Part shown: positions 27,864 to 37,522 of the stretch, piece after piece
How positions within the stretch are numbered: position 1 is the first letter of the stretch
How the letters are laid out: each line of letters opens with the position of its first letter
Source: Cyclobacteriaceae bacterium
Lineage (GTDB): Bacteria > Bacteroidota > Bacteroidia > Cytophagales > Cyclobacteriaceae
Reading direction: 5' to 3'
DNA: 64,000 nt
Assembly: GCA_019638255.1 (NCBI GenBank)
Contig: JAHBUD010000001.1
Span: 1,550,001 to 1,614,000 of the forward strand
Notes under the pieces: model-generated
The model's input: only the letters and a program-made list of their open reading frames with translations
Told to the model about the DNA's origin: nothing
The model's database searches: none
Translations under genes and position numbers: made by a program

Positions 27864-28838
27864 TTAATCCATTTTCTTTTTTTCTTTCTTCAGTTTCTTG
27901 TATCCTTTTTTAAATGGCCAGGTGTAACGAAGGGCTTCCATATTTTGCTGTAATGAAGAGGTGCCCTCATTCAGGTTGTGCAGGGTTTGTTTCACATCAT
28001 TGGCAAGTATTGTATCGTTAACCAAAACCGAAACAGTTCCTTCCCCATCTTTCATTTGATTTATCAGAGTATTCAAGCTATCGGTAACAGCCTGTAGCTT
28101 TCCAGCAGTATTTTCGAGCTTTTCAAATGTCATGGTTATTTTTTGTTTCGACACAGTGTCAGTCAGTAACCAACCCAAGGTGCCTTCACCGTCTTTAAGA
28201 TCATGGGTTAGTTGAGCGAGTTGTTTGGTAATTTGATATGTTTTCTCTGAAGTTAATCTAAGGTTCGTAATTGTACTTTTTACTTCATGACTTATTTCAG
28301 CACTGTAAAAAACATCATTTAGTATTCCTTCACCATCCTTTATCTGATTGGTTAAGTCTACCAGGTTCTTCGTAAGTAGCGCGGCATTTTCGTTGGTTAT
28401 GTTTAACGTGCTAAGTATGGCATCGGCATCTGTACGACTATAAGATTTTATCAGGTAGTCATTTTCTACTGGTTCAGCAGTTCCTTTTTCTGGTGCAATA
28501 TTCACGATTTTGTTTCCCATCAGGCCATCGGTTCCTACAGAAGCAATGGCGTTCTTTTTAATATAAGGTCTAAAGCTCTCACGAATACGCATCCGTACCT
28601 CAATGAGACTGTCATTTAGTATGATTACATGGGTAACAGAGCCTACGTTAATGCCAGAGAAGCGAACATTATTTCCGGTTTGCAGACCATTAACATTGCC
28701 AAAAAGAGCGCGAATGGTAAATGTTTGGCTGAACAGACTTTGTTTTTGTCCCAGAAGATACACGGCCGAGATAAAAATAATTACACCGAGGGTAACGAAT
28801 ACCCCAAGCCTGATTGTCCTTCCTGTTGTGTTTTCCAT
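27864..28838 (-). CDS. mlaD: MlaD/MCE-family lipid-transport substrate-binding protein
   Basis: 324 residues. One N-terminal membrane anchor (about 8-27) is followed by the MCE domain (about 37-115: FTIRALFGNVNGLQTGNNV, RFSGINVGSV, ASVGTDGLMGNKIVNIAP). The long C-terminal part has repeated KDGEG motifs (IKDGEGILN, LKDGEGTLGWLL, MKDGEGTVSVLV) alternating with helices, seen in other Bacteroidota MlaD proteins. It would form a hexameric ring carrying lipids between inner and outer membrane. It is the last gene of the mlaE-mlaF-mlaD operon. Confidence 0.88.
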   Translation of the reverse strand: MENTTGRTIRLGVFVTLGVIIFISAVYLLGQKQSLFSQTFTIRALFGNVNGLQTGNNVRFSGINVGSVTHVIILNDSLIEVRMRIRESFRPYIKKNAIASVGTDGLMGNKIVNIAPEKGTAEPVENDYLIKSYSRTDADAILSTLNITNENAALLTKNLVDLTNQIKDGEGILNDVFYSAEISHEVKSTITNLRLTSEKTYQITKQLAQLTHDLKDGEGTLGWLLTDTVSKQKITMTFEKLENTAGKLQAVTDSLNTLINQMKDGEGTVSVLVNDTILANDVKQTLHNLNEGTSSLQQNMEALRYTWPFKKGYKKLKKEKKKMD

Positions 28839-28860
28839 ACGCGTGAACGTTTGTAGATGA

Positions 28861-29616
28861 TCAGATAAAAAATGCTTTTACCGATTTATCGTTTAAATGA
28901 CTTATTTCTTCATAGGTGCCTTCGGCATAATTCTTCCCTTCGTGAAGGATTACCATTCTGTTGCTGGTAACCTTGGCGCAGCCTAAATCATGCGTAATAA
29001 TGATGGCCGCGGTATTAAACCGTTGCTGAATTTCATTTATTAACATACTGATTTCTTTTCCGGTTACCGGATCAAGACCACTGGTCGGCTCATCATACAA
29101 TATAATTTTTGGTCGCATGATCAAGGTACGGGCGAGAGCAACCCTTTTTTTCATACCTCCGGATAATTCTGATGGCATCATATTGATAGCATGGGCCAGC
29201 CCAACATTTTCCAACGATTCAAGCACAAGGTCATCCACTGGTATTCCACTGAGTTTGTCCCGATGTCTTCGAAGTGGAAATTCCAGGTTTTCACGCACTG
29301 TCATTGAATCATAAAGCGCGCTCCCCTGAAATTGAAAGCCAACATCAGCACGCAAGACATCCAGTTTATGATGATCAAGGTCTGGAACAGATTCTCCAAG
29401 CACAACCAGTCTTCCTTTGTCTATCGGAAGTAGACCAATAATGCACTTAATTAAAACTGATTTACCTGAACCTGATTTTCCCATGACGGCTACATTTTCG
29501 CCTGCAAAAACATTCAGATCAAATCCCTGTAGTACATGATTACTTCCAAAAGATTTTCTGAGATCGAGGATTTCGATTACCGGTTGTGAACGATTTATAT
29601 TGAAATCTTTTTCCAT
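28861..29616 (-). CDS. mlaF: MlaF-type ABC ATPase of lipid transport
   Basis: 251 residues. Walker A is GKSGSGKS (46-53), the signature is LSGGMKKRVALART, Walker B is IILYDEPTSGLDP and the H-loop is IITHDLG. Together with the MlaE-like permease 2 bp upstream and MlaD downstream it forms the inner-membrane complex that moves phospholipids between the membranes. The GGMKKR signature is typical of the Mla/YrbF group. No MlaB or MlaC gene is adjacent, which is normal in Bacteroidota. Confidence 0.93.
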   Translation of the reverse strand: MEKDFNINRSQPVIEILDLRKSFGSNHVLQGFDLNVFAGENVAVMGKSGSGKSVLIKCIIGLLPIDKGRLVVLGESVPDLDHHKLDVLRADVGFQFQGSALYDSMTVRENLEFPLRRHRDKLSGIPVDDLVLESLENVGLAHAINMMPSELSGGMKKRVALARTLIMRPKIILYDEPTSGLDPVTGKEISMLINEIQQRFNTAAIIITHDLGCAKVTSNRMVILHEGKNYAEGTYEEISHLNDKSVKAFFI

Positions 29617-29617
29617 C

Positions 29618-30388
29618 CTACGGGCTGTAGAAAATATCGGTAATCAAAACGGCAATGAAATCAAGCACGAACACCAGCATGGAGCTGATTACTACGGCAG
29701 TGTTGGCCGTTCGACCTACTCCTTCTGTTCCCTTGTCGGATGTAAACCCTTTATAGCAACCAACAATTCCGATAGCAAAGCCAAAGAAGAACGATTTGAT
29801 GATAGAAGGGTTTAAATCACTGAAGGATAGGTAAGTGAACACATTATTGAAATAGAGTGTGAAGCTCACATCGCCTTTGATCAATTCAACAAGTGCTGAG
29901 CCTAAGAGCGAAATCAAATCGGAATAAACAACCAGCACGGGAAGCATGAACGTGCAGGCCATAACCCGGGTAATCACCAGGTATTTAAAGGGATTTGTGC
30001 CCGATACCTCCATGGCATCAATTTGTTCAGTCACTTTCATGGAGGCCAGTTCGGCTCCAATACCCGAACCGATTTTACCGGAACAGATCAAGGCTGTTAG
30101 CACGGGTCCGATTTCCCGAACAATAGCAATGCCTACCATGGAAGGAATCCAGGATTCGGCTCCAAACTCTATCATGGTTGGCCGGGTTTGAAGGGTTAGT
30201 ACTACGCCCATTATAAATCCTGTTGCCCCAACCAGCCCAAGAGATTTGTTTCCAATCATGTAGCACTGCCTCAGCAGTTCTTTGAATTCGTACGGGGGGT
30301 TTAAAAATTCGCGGAAGAAACGGGTTGCAAATAAGCTGATGTTGCCGGTTTCCTGGAAATAATACCTCAATTGCTTAACCAAACCCAT
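29618..30388 (-). CDS. mlaE: MlaE-family ABC permease
   Basis: 256 residues with about five membrane segments. Family marks are GFIMGVVLTLQTRPTM, the GIAIVREIGPVLTALICSGK stretch, GSGIGAELASMKVTEQIDAM, and the later GIVGCYKGFTSDKGTEGVGR. It is the permease of the lipid-transport complex in the inner membrane and begins the three-gene operon. Two dyads lie upstream at 30421-30436 and 30453-30495. Confidence 0.93.
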   Translation of the reverse strand: MGLVKQLRYYFQETGNISLFATRFFREFLNPPYEFKELLRQCYMIGNKSLGLVGATGFIMGVVLTLQTRPTMIEFGAESWIPSMVGIAIVREIGPVLTALICSGKIGSGIGAELASMKVTEQIDAMEVSGTNPFKYLVITRVMACTFMLPVLVVYSDLISLLGSALVELIKGDVSFTLYFNNVFTYLSFSDLNPSIIKSFFFGFAIGIVGCYKGFTSDKGTEGVGRTANTAVVISSMLVFVLDFIAVLITDIFYSP

Positions 30389-30420
30389 GCCTGAATGTAT
30401 AGGGCATTACCAAGAAACGG

Positions 30421-30436
30421 GCTGATGTTTATCAGC
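30421..30436. promoter_or_regulatory. 16-bp palindrome upstream of mlaE
   Basis: GCTGAT (30421-30426) and ATCAGC (30431-30436) are perfect inverted arms around GTTT, 33 bp upstream of the mlaE start. It may be an operator or an RNA hairpin; nothing links it to a known regulator. Confidence 0.35.
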
Positions 30437-30452
30437 GAATAAACTGAATTTT

Positions 30453-30495
30453 ATAGTCAATTGTCATGGATCATCGACCATGGAAAATTGACTAT
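30453..30495. repeat. Nested palindrome between mlaE and icmF, interspersed-repeat type
   Basis: Outer arms ATAGTCAATT (30453-30462) and AATTGACTAT (30486-30495) enclose inner arms CATGG (30465-30469) and CCATG (30478-30482). The 43-bp element ends 2 bp before the icmF stop. No T run follows on the minus strand. The AATTGTC / GTCAATT wording links it to the repeats at 16245 and 33373. Confidence 0.55.
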
Positions 30496-30497
30496 GG

Positions 30498-33400
30498 CTA
30501 CATATTTCTCCTGTACTGTCCGCCTACTTCGAAAAGTGCCTTCGTAATTTGGCCTAGGGAACAAACCTTAGCCGCTTCCATTAATTCCTCAAAAATATTT
30601 TTGTTTTGGATGGCGACTTGTTGCACCTGTTCTATCATGGAAGGCGTTTTGTCAGCGTGAAAGCGATGTAGGTTTCGCAACATGGAAATCTGGTATTCTT
30701 TTTCTTCTGTGGTGGCACGGATTACTTCCTGAGGCAATACGGTTGGTGAACCTTTCGAACTTAAGAAAGTATTTACCCCGATTATCGGGTATTCGCCCGT
30801 GTGTTTTAGGGTTTCGTAATACAGGCTTTCCTCCTGAATTTTTCCCCGCTGGTACATAGTTTCCATGGCGCCCAGCACACCTCCGCGTTCGGTAATTCGA
30901 TCGAACTCTGTGAGTACGGCTTCTTCTACCAAATCAGTAAGTTCTTCTATAATGAACGATCCTTGTAGCGGATTTTCATTTTTGGCCAAGCCTAACTCTT
31001 TATTAATAATGAGTTGAATGGCCATCGCCCTGCGTACGCTTTCTTCAGTAGGCGTGGTGATGGCTTCATCGTACGCGTTCGTGTGCAGCGAATTACAGTT
31101 ATCGTAAATCGCGTATAACGCCTGCAGTGTTGTGCGGATATCGTTGAAATCGATTTCCTGTGCGTGTAATGACCGACCGGATGTTTGAATATGGTACTTC
31201 AGCATCTGAGAACGCGCATCGGCACCGTATTTATTCTTCAGGGCTTTTGCCCAGATTCGTCTGGCTACGCGGCCAATTACTGCATACTCTGGATCAATAC
31301 CGTTGCTGAAAAAGAATGAAAGGTTAGGAGCAAAGGCATTAATGTCCATACCTCGGCTTAGGTAGTACTCAACATACGTAAAGCCATTGGCTAGTGTAAA
31401 GGCCAATTGTGTGATTGGGTTGGCACCGGCCTCCGCAATATGATACCCTGAAATAGAAACCGAATAAAAGTTTCTTACTTTTTTATCGATAAAGTATTGC
31501 TGCACATCGCCCATTAAACGAAGCGCAAACTCAGTGGAGAAAATACACGTGTTTTGTGCCTGATCTTCTTTCAGGATATCTGCCTGCACCGTTCCGCGTA
31601 CTTGTGTGAGCGTTTCAGCTTTGATTTTTGCGTACACATCTTGTGGCAGTACCTGATCTCCGGTTACACCTAACAACATTAATCCTAAGCCATCATTACC
31701 TTCTGGAAGTGATCCTTGATAGGCAGGACGTTCGTTTTCCTTACCCTTATAAATCGCAGCAATTTTCTTTTTTACTTCTTCTTCCAGTCCATTTTGTTTT
31801 ATATAGATTTCGCACTGCTGATCGATGGCGGTATTCATGAAATAGGCGAGTAGCATCGGTGCCGGACCGTTAATGGTCATGGAAACGGATGTTTTCGGAT
31901 CAGCCAGGTTGAACCCACTGTAAAGTTTCTTGGCATCATCAAGACAACAAATGCTTACCCCTGAGTTACCAATCTTACCATAGATATCCGGGCGGTAATC
32001 AGGGTCGTTACCATAAAGGGTTACTGAATCGAACGCGGTTGATAGACGCTTGGCCGGCATGGCCAGACTCACATAATGAAAGCGCCTGTTGGTACGTTCG
32101 GGCCCACCTTCACCGGCAAACATGCGGGTAGGGTCTTCACCTTCACGCTTGAAGGGATAAATACCAGCTGTGTACGGAAACTCACCGGGCACATTCTCTT
32201 GTAAACTCCAGCGCAACAGATCGCCCCAGCTTGAGTATCTGGGAAGCACTACTTTTGGAATCTGTGTGTGTGATAATGACTCAGTATGGGTTTGAATACC
32301 AATTTCCTTATCGCGTACCTTGAATTTGAAAACGGGCTCCTTGTATTGTTTAACCTTATCGCTCCATTGCTCAATTAGCTTCCAGTTTTTAGGATCGAGG
32401 TTGAGTTTGATCTTATCGAATTCGGCTTGAAGAACTTTTTTAATGTTGGCCTCAGTAACTGAATCAATCGTTTTGCTAAAGGCATAAAGTTTTTCTGCAA
32501 CTGTCACCTGTTCATTTACCCACTCATCGTACTTGCGGTTGTTTTCTGAAATTTCACTTAGGTAGCGTGTGCGGTGTGGAGGGATTACAAAAATCTTCTC
32601 CGACATCTCACGTGTAATCTCAAAGGATGATTTTAGATCAGCACCAGTTTTTTCTACAATCTTATCACTGATGTGCTTGTATAGCTGGTTTGTACCCGGA
32701 TCATTAAACTGCGAGGCAATCGTTCCGAACACGGGCATATCTTCGGGTTTTTTATCCCAAAGCTGGTGGTTGCGCTGGTATTGTTTCTTCACATCGCGCA
32801 AGGCATCCAAAGCACCACGTTTATCAAATTTGTTCAACGCAATCACATCGGCAAAATCAAGCATGTCGATTTTTTCGAGTTGGGTGGCGGCACCATATTC
32901 GGGTGTCATCACATAGAGTGATACATCGCTGTGATCAAGGATTTCAGTATCGCTTTGGCCAATGCCTGATGTTTCCAAAATGATCAAATCAAATCCGGAA
33001 GCCTTCAACACCTGAATGGCCTCTTTCACATAGGCTGAAAGTGCCAAGTTTGACTGTCGTGTAGCCAGCGAGCGCATGTATACTCTCGGATTGTTAATCG
33101 CATTCATGCGGATACGATCACCCAACAATGCGCCCCCGGTTTTGCGCTTGGACGGATCGACAGAAATTAATCCGATGGTTTTTTCTTTAAAATCAATCAA
33201 AAATCTTCTTACAATTTCATCCACCATCGATGACTTACCCGCACCACCGGTACCGGTTATCCCTAACACAGGGGCTTTTGATGCACCAGCCTTTTTGTTG
33301 ATTTCACTGAAGAAATCCTTATGCTCATCATAATAATTCTCTGCAGCTGAGATAGCCTGCGCTATCGACACATAATTATTGATTGATAATTGCTTATTGC

Positions 33401-33908
33401 TAATTGTCTTCCCTGTTGGAAAATCACTTCTCTCCACCAAGTCATTAATCATCCCCTGCAGTCCTAAGGCGCGTCCATCATCCGGTGAATAAATACGGGT
33501 AATGCCGTAATCCATCAACTCTTTGATTTCATCGGGCAGAATAACACCACCACCACCACCAAATATTTTAATGTGCCCTGCGCCTTTTTCCTGCAACAGG
33601 TCGTGCATGTATTTAAAGTATTCGTTGTGCCCGCCCTGGTAGCTGGTCATGGCGATGGCTTGCGCATCTTCCTGAATGGCGGTGTTAACAACCTCTTCTA
33701 CGCTGCGGTCATGGCCAAGATGGATTACCTCAACACCAGTAGCCTGGATAATCCTTCGCATGATGTTGATGGCGGCATCGTGCCCATCGAATAGGCTAGC
33801 AGCGGTAACAATACGAACTTTGTTTTTAGGCTTATAGGGTTCCGGTGCCTGATGGCCAGCCAGGTTGGGTTTGTCTGTTTTTTTGGGGCTAATGGTTTCC
33901 GTACTCAT
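30498..33908 (-). CDS. icmF: Fused isobutyryl-CoA mutase (IcmF), adenosylcobalamin-dependent
   Basis: 1136 residues from ATG 33908; the open frame starts 5 codons earlier. Order of domains: B12-binding (1-150, with DGHDAAI), an AT-repeat-encoded linker (about 167-179), a MeaI/ArgK-type G-protein chaperone with Walker [10 protein letters not shown] (about 220-228), and the mutase TIM barrel. In the mutase, F597 (TRMFAGEG) and Q785 (DQAQNT) occupy the places of methylmalonyl-CoA mutase Tyr89/Arg207. Phe/Gln is the isobutyryl-CoA type, whereas Leu/His is described for pivalyl-CoA mutase. It interconverts isobutyryl-CoA and n-butyryl-CoA. No other B12 gene is nearby. Confidence 0.93.
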   Translation of the reverse strand: MSTETISPKKTDKPNLAGHQAPEPYKPKNKVRIVTAASLFDGHDAAINIMRRIIQATGVEVIHLGHDRSVEEVVNTAIQEDAQAIAMTSYQGGHNEYFKYMHDLLQEKGAGHIKIFGGGGGVILPDEIKELMDYGITRIYSPDDGRALGLQGMINDLVERSDFPTGKTISNKQLSINNYVSIAQAISAAENYYDEHKDFFSEINKKAGASKAPVLGITGTGGAGKSSMVDEIVRRFLIDFKEKTIGLISVDPSKRKTGGALLGDRIRMNAINNPRVYMRSLATRQSNLALSAYVKEAIQVLKASGFDLIILETSGIGQSDTEILDHSDVSLYVMTPEYGAATQLEKIDMLDFADVIALNKFDKRGALDALRDVKKQYQRNHQLWDKKPEDMPVFGTIASQFNDPGTNQLYKHISDKIVEKTGADLKSSFEITREMSEKIFVIPPHRTRYLSEISENNRKYDEWVNEQVTVAEKLYAFSKTIDSVTEANIKKVLQAEFDKIKLNLDPKNWKLIEQWSDKVKQYKEPVFKFKVRDKEIGIQTHTESLSHTQIPKVVLPRYSSWGDLLRWSLQENVPGEFPYTAGIYPFKREGEDPTRMFAGEGGPERTNRRFHYVSLAMPAKRLSTAFDSVTLYGNDPDYRPDIYGKIGNSGVSICCLDDAKKLYSGFNLADPKTSVSMTINGPAPMLLAYFMNTAIDQQCEIYIKQNGLEEEVKKKIAAIYKGKENERPAYQGSLPEGNDGLGLMLLGVTGDQVLPQDVYAKIKAETLTQVRGTVQADILKEDQAQNTCIFSTEFALRLMGDVQQYFIDKKVRNFYSVSISGYHIAEAGANPITQLAFTLANGFTYVEYYLSRGMDINAFAPNLSFFFSNGIDPEYAVIGRVARRIWAKALKNKYGADARSQMLKYHIQTSGRSLHAQEIDFNDIRTTLQALYAIYDNCNSLHTNAYDEAITTPTEESVRRAMAIQLIINKELGLAKNENPLQGSFIIEELTDLVEEAVLTEFDRITERGGVLGAMETMYQRGKIQEESLYYETLKHTGEYPIIGVNTFLSSKGSPTVLPQEVIRATTEEKEYQISMLRNLHRFHADKTPSMIEQVQQVAIQNKNIFEELMEAAKVCSLGQITKALFEVGGQYRRNM
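33373..33408. repeat. AT-rich interspersed repeat inside the icmF linker
   Basis: On the icmF strand the element contains CAATTAGCAATAAG then CAATTATCAATCAATAATTA. It encodes [11 protein letters not shown] in the linker between the B12 and G-protein domains. The 11-mer CAATTATCAAT and the peptide QLSI, in the same frame, are shared with the repeat at 16245-16276. Confidence 0.65.
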
Positions 33909-33927
33909 AACTATCTTCAGCAAGTTT

Positions 33928-33935
33928 CAAAAATA
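33928..33935 (-). promoter_or_regulatory. -7 promoter element for icmF
   Basis: On the minus strand 33935-33928 reads TATTTTTG, matching TAnnTTTG, 19 bp before the icmF ATG. No -33 TTG was found at the usual spacing. Confidence 0.5.
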
Positions 33936-33976
33936 CAGACTAACCAACGGTTTTACTAACAGGAGTTAGGGACTAA

Positions 33977-34004
33977 TTGTTACCATAAATATCCTATATC
34001 TTTG
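33977..34004 (+). promoter_or_regulatory. Promoter for the histidine kinase gene, abutting its start codon
   Basis: TTG at 33977-33979, a 17-bp gap, then TATCTTTG at 33997-34004. The first ATG of the kinase is at 34006, 1 bp after the -7 element; a second in-frame ATG is at 34009. The mRNA is probably leaderless or starts inside the annotated start. Confidence 0.65.
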
Positions 34005-34005
34005 T

Positions 34006-36468
34006 ATGATGAGTATAAGGCTCCTCATTGCATTAGCGCTGTTTTTTAGCATACCCAACTTCTCTTTTGCCCGGCAGAATCAAACTCTTGATTCTACTTT
34101 TACAGCACAAATTGTTTCGTTGATTTATGAAGATAAATATGATGAGGCTCAGCAACGACTTGATGAGGTTGAAAATTTCTATAATAATAAAAAGCCACCT
34201 CATGCTTATGTTAAGCTGTTGGTTGACGTTGGATCAGCCTTTACCGAAAAGGGCGACTATGGCATAACATTGCATTACTATTTTTTGGCGCTGAATTTTG
34301 CAGTCCTTGAAGGATACTTAGACATGGAGGCAGAGGCTTTGATTGGGGTTGGTTACTCTTATTATTTTTTAGAACAACTCGATAAAGGACTTGAGTATGC
34401 CGAGCGTGCACGTTTGCTGGCACACCGACTGGGATTAAGCGATTTAGAGGCCACGGCATACAATCTCTTGGGCATCCTTCATGCAAAATCGAAACACGAT
34501 CCGCAAATTGTTCTGGATCATTATAATCAAGCCTTGGCTATGCGCAGACAACTTGGTAATACCCGGGGCGTTGCGTCATCACTATCTAATATAGCACTGG
34601 TTAAAGAACGAAGTGGAAATTTAGAAGAAGCACTGGCGCTCCAGCAAAGAAGTTTAGAATTAGATGATTCAATTGGCAATGAATATGGCGTGGCCTGGTC
34701 GTATCAAATGATTGGTGATTTACTAATTACAATGAATCGCTCAATTGAAGCTAATCGGTATTTAACTTATGCAGAAGAAAGATCAAGGAAATTGAATGCT
34801 CGTGAGATCATCCTGCAGACATACAAGAGCAGAAGTCGACTTCTTTCACAAGATCGTAAATTTGAAGAGGCCTTAATGTATTCAAATAAGTATAACACTC
34901 TTCGTGATTCCATATACAATGCCGGGCTGGCAAATAAAGTAAGCACGCTACAACAAACATTTGAAACCCGGGAACGTGATCGAATGATCGCACAACAACA
35001 AGCGGCTATTGCCTGGCAGAAGCGCCTGGTTATTGGTGGTATTATCACGGGTTCTGTTATTTTGGCTTTGTTGTTTTTTTATTACCAATCCTATAATAGA
35101 TCCATTAAACTTAATTATGACATTGTTGAAAGTAACGAGGAAATTCAAGCGCAAGCGGAGGAATTATCTGAGGCCAATCAATCGCTGATGATACTCAATA
35201 CTCAAATTGCTGAGCAGAGAGAAGAATTGCAAGCACAAGCTGAAGAGCTGACAGAGAGCAACCAAACTATACTAAGCCTTAATGAGAAACTGAGTTCAGA
35301 CATAGAGTTGAAGAAGGACGAACTATTTAAGACTAATCAGGAGTTAGTACGTCACAATAGTGAATTACTTCAATTCTCATTTACAGTTTCTCATAATTTG
35401 AGAGGTCCTGTAGCGCGTATGCTTGGGCTTATGAACCTGATTGCAATGGATACTCCTCTTAAGGAGAAAAAGCAATTAATTCAGCTATTGAATAAAGCAA
35501 CTGTTGAACTTGATGTTGTTATCAAGGATCTTGGCCTGATTATCGATTCACGGAATACGCTATCGCGAATACGTGAAAAGGTGTTCTTTCAGGACGAGTG
35601 GACCAGGTGTATATTTTTCTTAGCCGATAATATTAAAGATAATTTTTCTATTGCGACCAATTTTAATGACTTGCCTTATACTTACTCTGTTAGGGCCGCT
35701 GTTCAAAATATTTTTTATAATCTGTTAAGCAATGCCATCCGGTATCAATCGCCTGAACGAAAGCTATCAATCAATGTCAGTACATATGTTCAAGATGGTG
35801 ATATTGTTATTGAGTTAAGTGATAATGGGTTGGGTATTGATCTTACGCGACATAAGTATGATATTTTTAAATTGTATAAGCGCTTCCATCCACATTTGCC
35901 AGGAAAGGGCATAGGGTTATACCTGATAAAGACTCAAGTTGAATCTTTAGGTGGAAAAATAACATTAGAAAGCGAGCTCAATAGAGGGACTACATTTCGC
36001 ATTCAACTTCCTCCTCCTTCAAAGATTGAGGAGCAAATACTTTTAGAGACTGAAGGTGTAAAACTTTACTATGACGCAAACATTAACAATACTATAATTC
36101 GTTGGAAGCGTTCTGTTTCTGGCGAAGAGTATAGACAGGTATTCGAAACAGTATTGCAAACGCTACGCACCTATAATACACCCGGTTGGATTGCTGATTT
36201 GCGTAATCAAGGCAAAATTCCTGAGCCCGATCGGAAATGGTTTATGGAAAAGGTGTTGCCTCAAGCGGTTGAATGTGGACTGAAGCGAATTGGTACTGTT
36301 GGGTTTACCGATCCCGTACGCACAGACTATTATACTGATATGCGTGAGTTGACCAACCACTTGGGTGTTGAGCTTCATGTTTTTGGTGAATTACAAGAGG
36401 CGATATATTGGATGGAAAGCTTTATGACGAGTTCACAGTTAGTTATCGATGAGCACAATAGTTCTTAA
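34006..36468 (+). CDS. TPR sensor histidine kinase with C-terminal STAS-like domain
   Basis: 820 residues (818-819 if the second ATG is used). Signal peptide about 1-22, TPR repeats (about 40-310), a membrane segment (about 340-362), then a coiled coil with two near-identical QAEELSEAN / QAEELTESN repeats. The HisKA-like helix has H463 in SHNLRGPVARMLGL. The HATPase follows with NLLSNAIRYQSP, LSDNGLGID and GKGIGLYLIK. A further 140 residues (about 678-815) form an alpha/beta domain unlike a receiver: YYDANINNTIIRWKRSV, WIADLRNQGKIPEPD, FGELQEAIYWM. This resembles small STAS/SpoIIAA-like proteins of Bacteroidota. No partner regulator is adjacent. Confidence 0.85.
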   Translation: MMSIRLLIALALFFSIPNFSFARQNQTLDSTFTAQIVSLIYEDKYDEAQQRLDEVENFYNNKKPPHAYVKLLVDVGSAFTEKGDYGITLHYYFLALNFAVLEGYLDMEAEALIGVGYSYYFLEQLDKGLEYAERARLLAHRLGLSDLEATAYNLLGILHAKSKHDPQIVLDHYNQALAMRRQLGNTRGVASSLSNIALVKERSGNLEEALALQQRSLELDDSIGNEYGVAWSYQMIGDLLITMNRSIEANRYLTYAEERSRKLNAREIILQTYKSRSRLLSQDRKFEEALMYSNKYNTLRDSIYNAGLANKVSTLQQTFETRERDRMIAQQQAAIAWQKRLVIGGIITGSVILALLFFYYQSYNRSIKLNYDIVESNEEIQAQAEELSEANQSLMILNTQIAEQREELQAQAEELTESNQTILSLNEKLSSDIELKKDELFKTNQELVRHNSELLQFSFTVSHNLRGPVARMLGLMNLIAMDTPLKEKKQLIQLLNKATVELDVVIKDLGLIIDSRNTLSRIREKVFFQDEWTRCIFFLADNIKDNFSIATNFNDLPYTYSVRAAVQNIFYNLLSNAIRYQSPERKLSINVSTYVQDGDIVIELSDNGLGIDLTRHKYDIFKLYKRFHPHLPGKGIGLYLIKTQVESLGGKITLESELNRGTTFRIQLPPPSKIEEQILLETEGVKLYYDANINNTIIRWKRSVSGEEYRQVFETVLQTLRTYNTPGWIADLRNQGKIPEPDRKWFMEKVLPQAVECGLKRIGTVGFTDPVRTDYYTDMRELTNHLGVELHVFGELQEAIYWMESFMTSSQLVIDEHNSS

Positions 36469-36484
36469 GTTTAGTATTCCAGCT

Positions 36485-36528
36485 TATATAGAGAACGGCT
36501 TGACCTCCAGACCAAGCCGTGCTATATA
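36485..36528. terminator. Large hairpin between convergent genes
   Basis: Outer arms TATATAG (36485-36491) and CTATATA (36522-36528) enclose ACGGCTTG (36495-36502) and CAAGCCGT (36513-36520). It sits between the convergent kinase and outer-membrane genes. There is no strong T run, so it may act as a bidirectional 3'-end hairpin. Confidence 0.6.
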
Positions 36529-36547
36529 ATTCTCACTATTTTTAAAA

Positions 36548-37516
36548 TTAGAAAATGATACCAAAGCTAAAGGCATTCAACCTTGGATTGTTAGGTTTAT
36601 TATTGAAAAGTTCATTTAAATCATAGTTGAAAAAGAAGTCGGTAGATTGAATGCCCAGTTGCAGTCGCAGGCCATACCGGAAAGTATTCAGGTTAAAGTT
36701 ATCAAACTCCTTTTCTCTTCTTCTGTTTCCATCATTGAACACCAACTTGGAATGACTTCCGAGCCGATAAGAGGCGTATGGCCCAAGACCGATTCTGAAT
36801 TTACTGCCTTTTGAATCCCAGAATCTTGGTTTAAATCCACGGCCACCAAAATCTAACACCGGTATAAGTGAAGCGGTTAGATAGCTGGCAGTAAGTTTAC
36901 TCTTAATGAAGTTTACATCACGGGTATCTTGGGTAAAGATCACACCGTTTTCATCCGTAGATATTACAATGTTGTCTTCCTGAAATTTAAAATTATACCA
37001 GTTAACCCCTGCGCCCCATTCAAGGAATAGTTTTCCTTTTACGTGAGTATGTTGAACGGAGTTAATACCCACATACCAGGAGCCCCACGGACGTACAGTA
37101 TACAACTCATTATTTTCATCTGGAAATCTTCCTTCACTAAGGTAATTGTTCATACCCAGGTCAAAATTTATTGAATGACGGGTTTTACGTATGTATTGAG
37201 TGTTTCTTTCCTTTCGTGTTTCATCATCATCACTTTCCCAGGTTATCACTTCATACTCCTGCTTTATTTCTTCCGGTTCGGTTGTTTGTACCGGCTGAGG
37301 TTCTGTAGCAGGTGTGTTATCAATCTTGTTTAGGATATCGGTGAACAATGCCTGAAAATCATATTGCCGCAGTATGGGCAAATCTTTTCGATCTTTAATA
37401 GTAAACACTACACGAGTGGTTTTGGCTAGTTCAACCACCACAGTATCGGATTTTTGTTGTGCCGGTGCGGTTAACACCAGACTGGCCATGAGCACGATTA
37501 AGAAGAATGTTTTCAT
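36548..37516 (-). CDS. Outer-membrane beta-barrel-like protein of an ECF-sigma operon
   Basis: 322 residues. Signal peptide about 1-19 (ending TAPAQ). A proline/glutamate-rich part (about 90-120) is followed by barrel-like strands (HSINFDLGMNNYL, GSWYVGINSVQHTHVKGKLF) ending FGIIF, a typical terminal aromatic. It starts 6 bp after the stop of the anti-sigma-like gene, so it is probably the last gene of the operon. The exact family was not recognised. Confidence 0.7.
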   Translation of the reverse strand: MKTFFLIVLMASLVLTAPAQQKSDTVVVELAKTTRVVFTIKDRKDLPILRQYDFQALFTDILNKIDNTPATEPQPVQTTEPEEIKQEYEVITWESDDDETRKERNTQYIRKTRHSINFDLGMNNYLSEGRFPDENNELYTVRPWGSWYVGINSVQHTHVKGKLFLEWGAGVNWYNFKFQEDNIVISTDENGVIFTQDTRDVNFIKSKLTASYLTASLIPVLDFGGRGFKPRFWDSKGSKFRIGLGPYASYRLGSHSKLVFNDGNRRREKEFDNFNLNTFRYGLRLQLGIQSTDFFFNYDLNELFNNKPNNPRLNAFSFGIIF

Positions 37517-37522
37517 CTTGGT

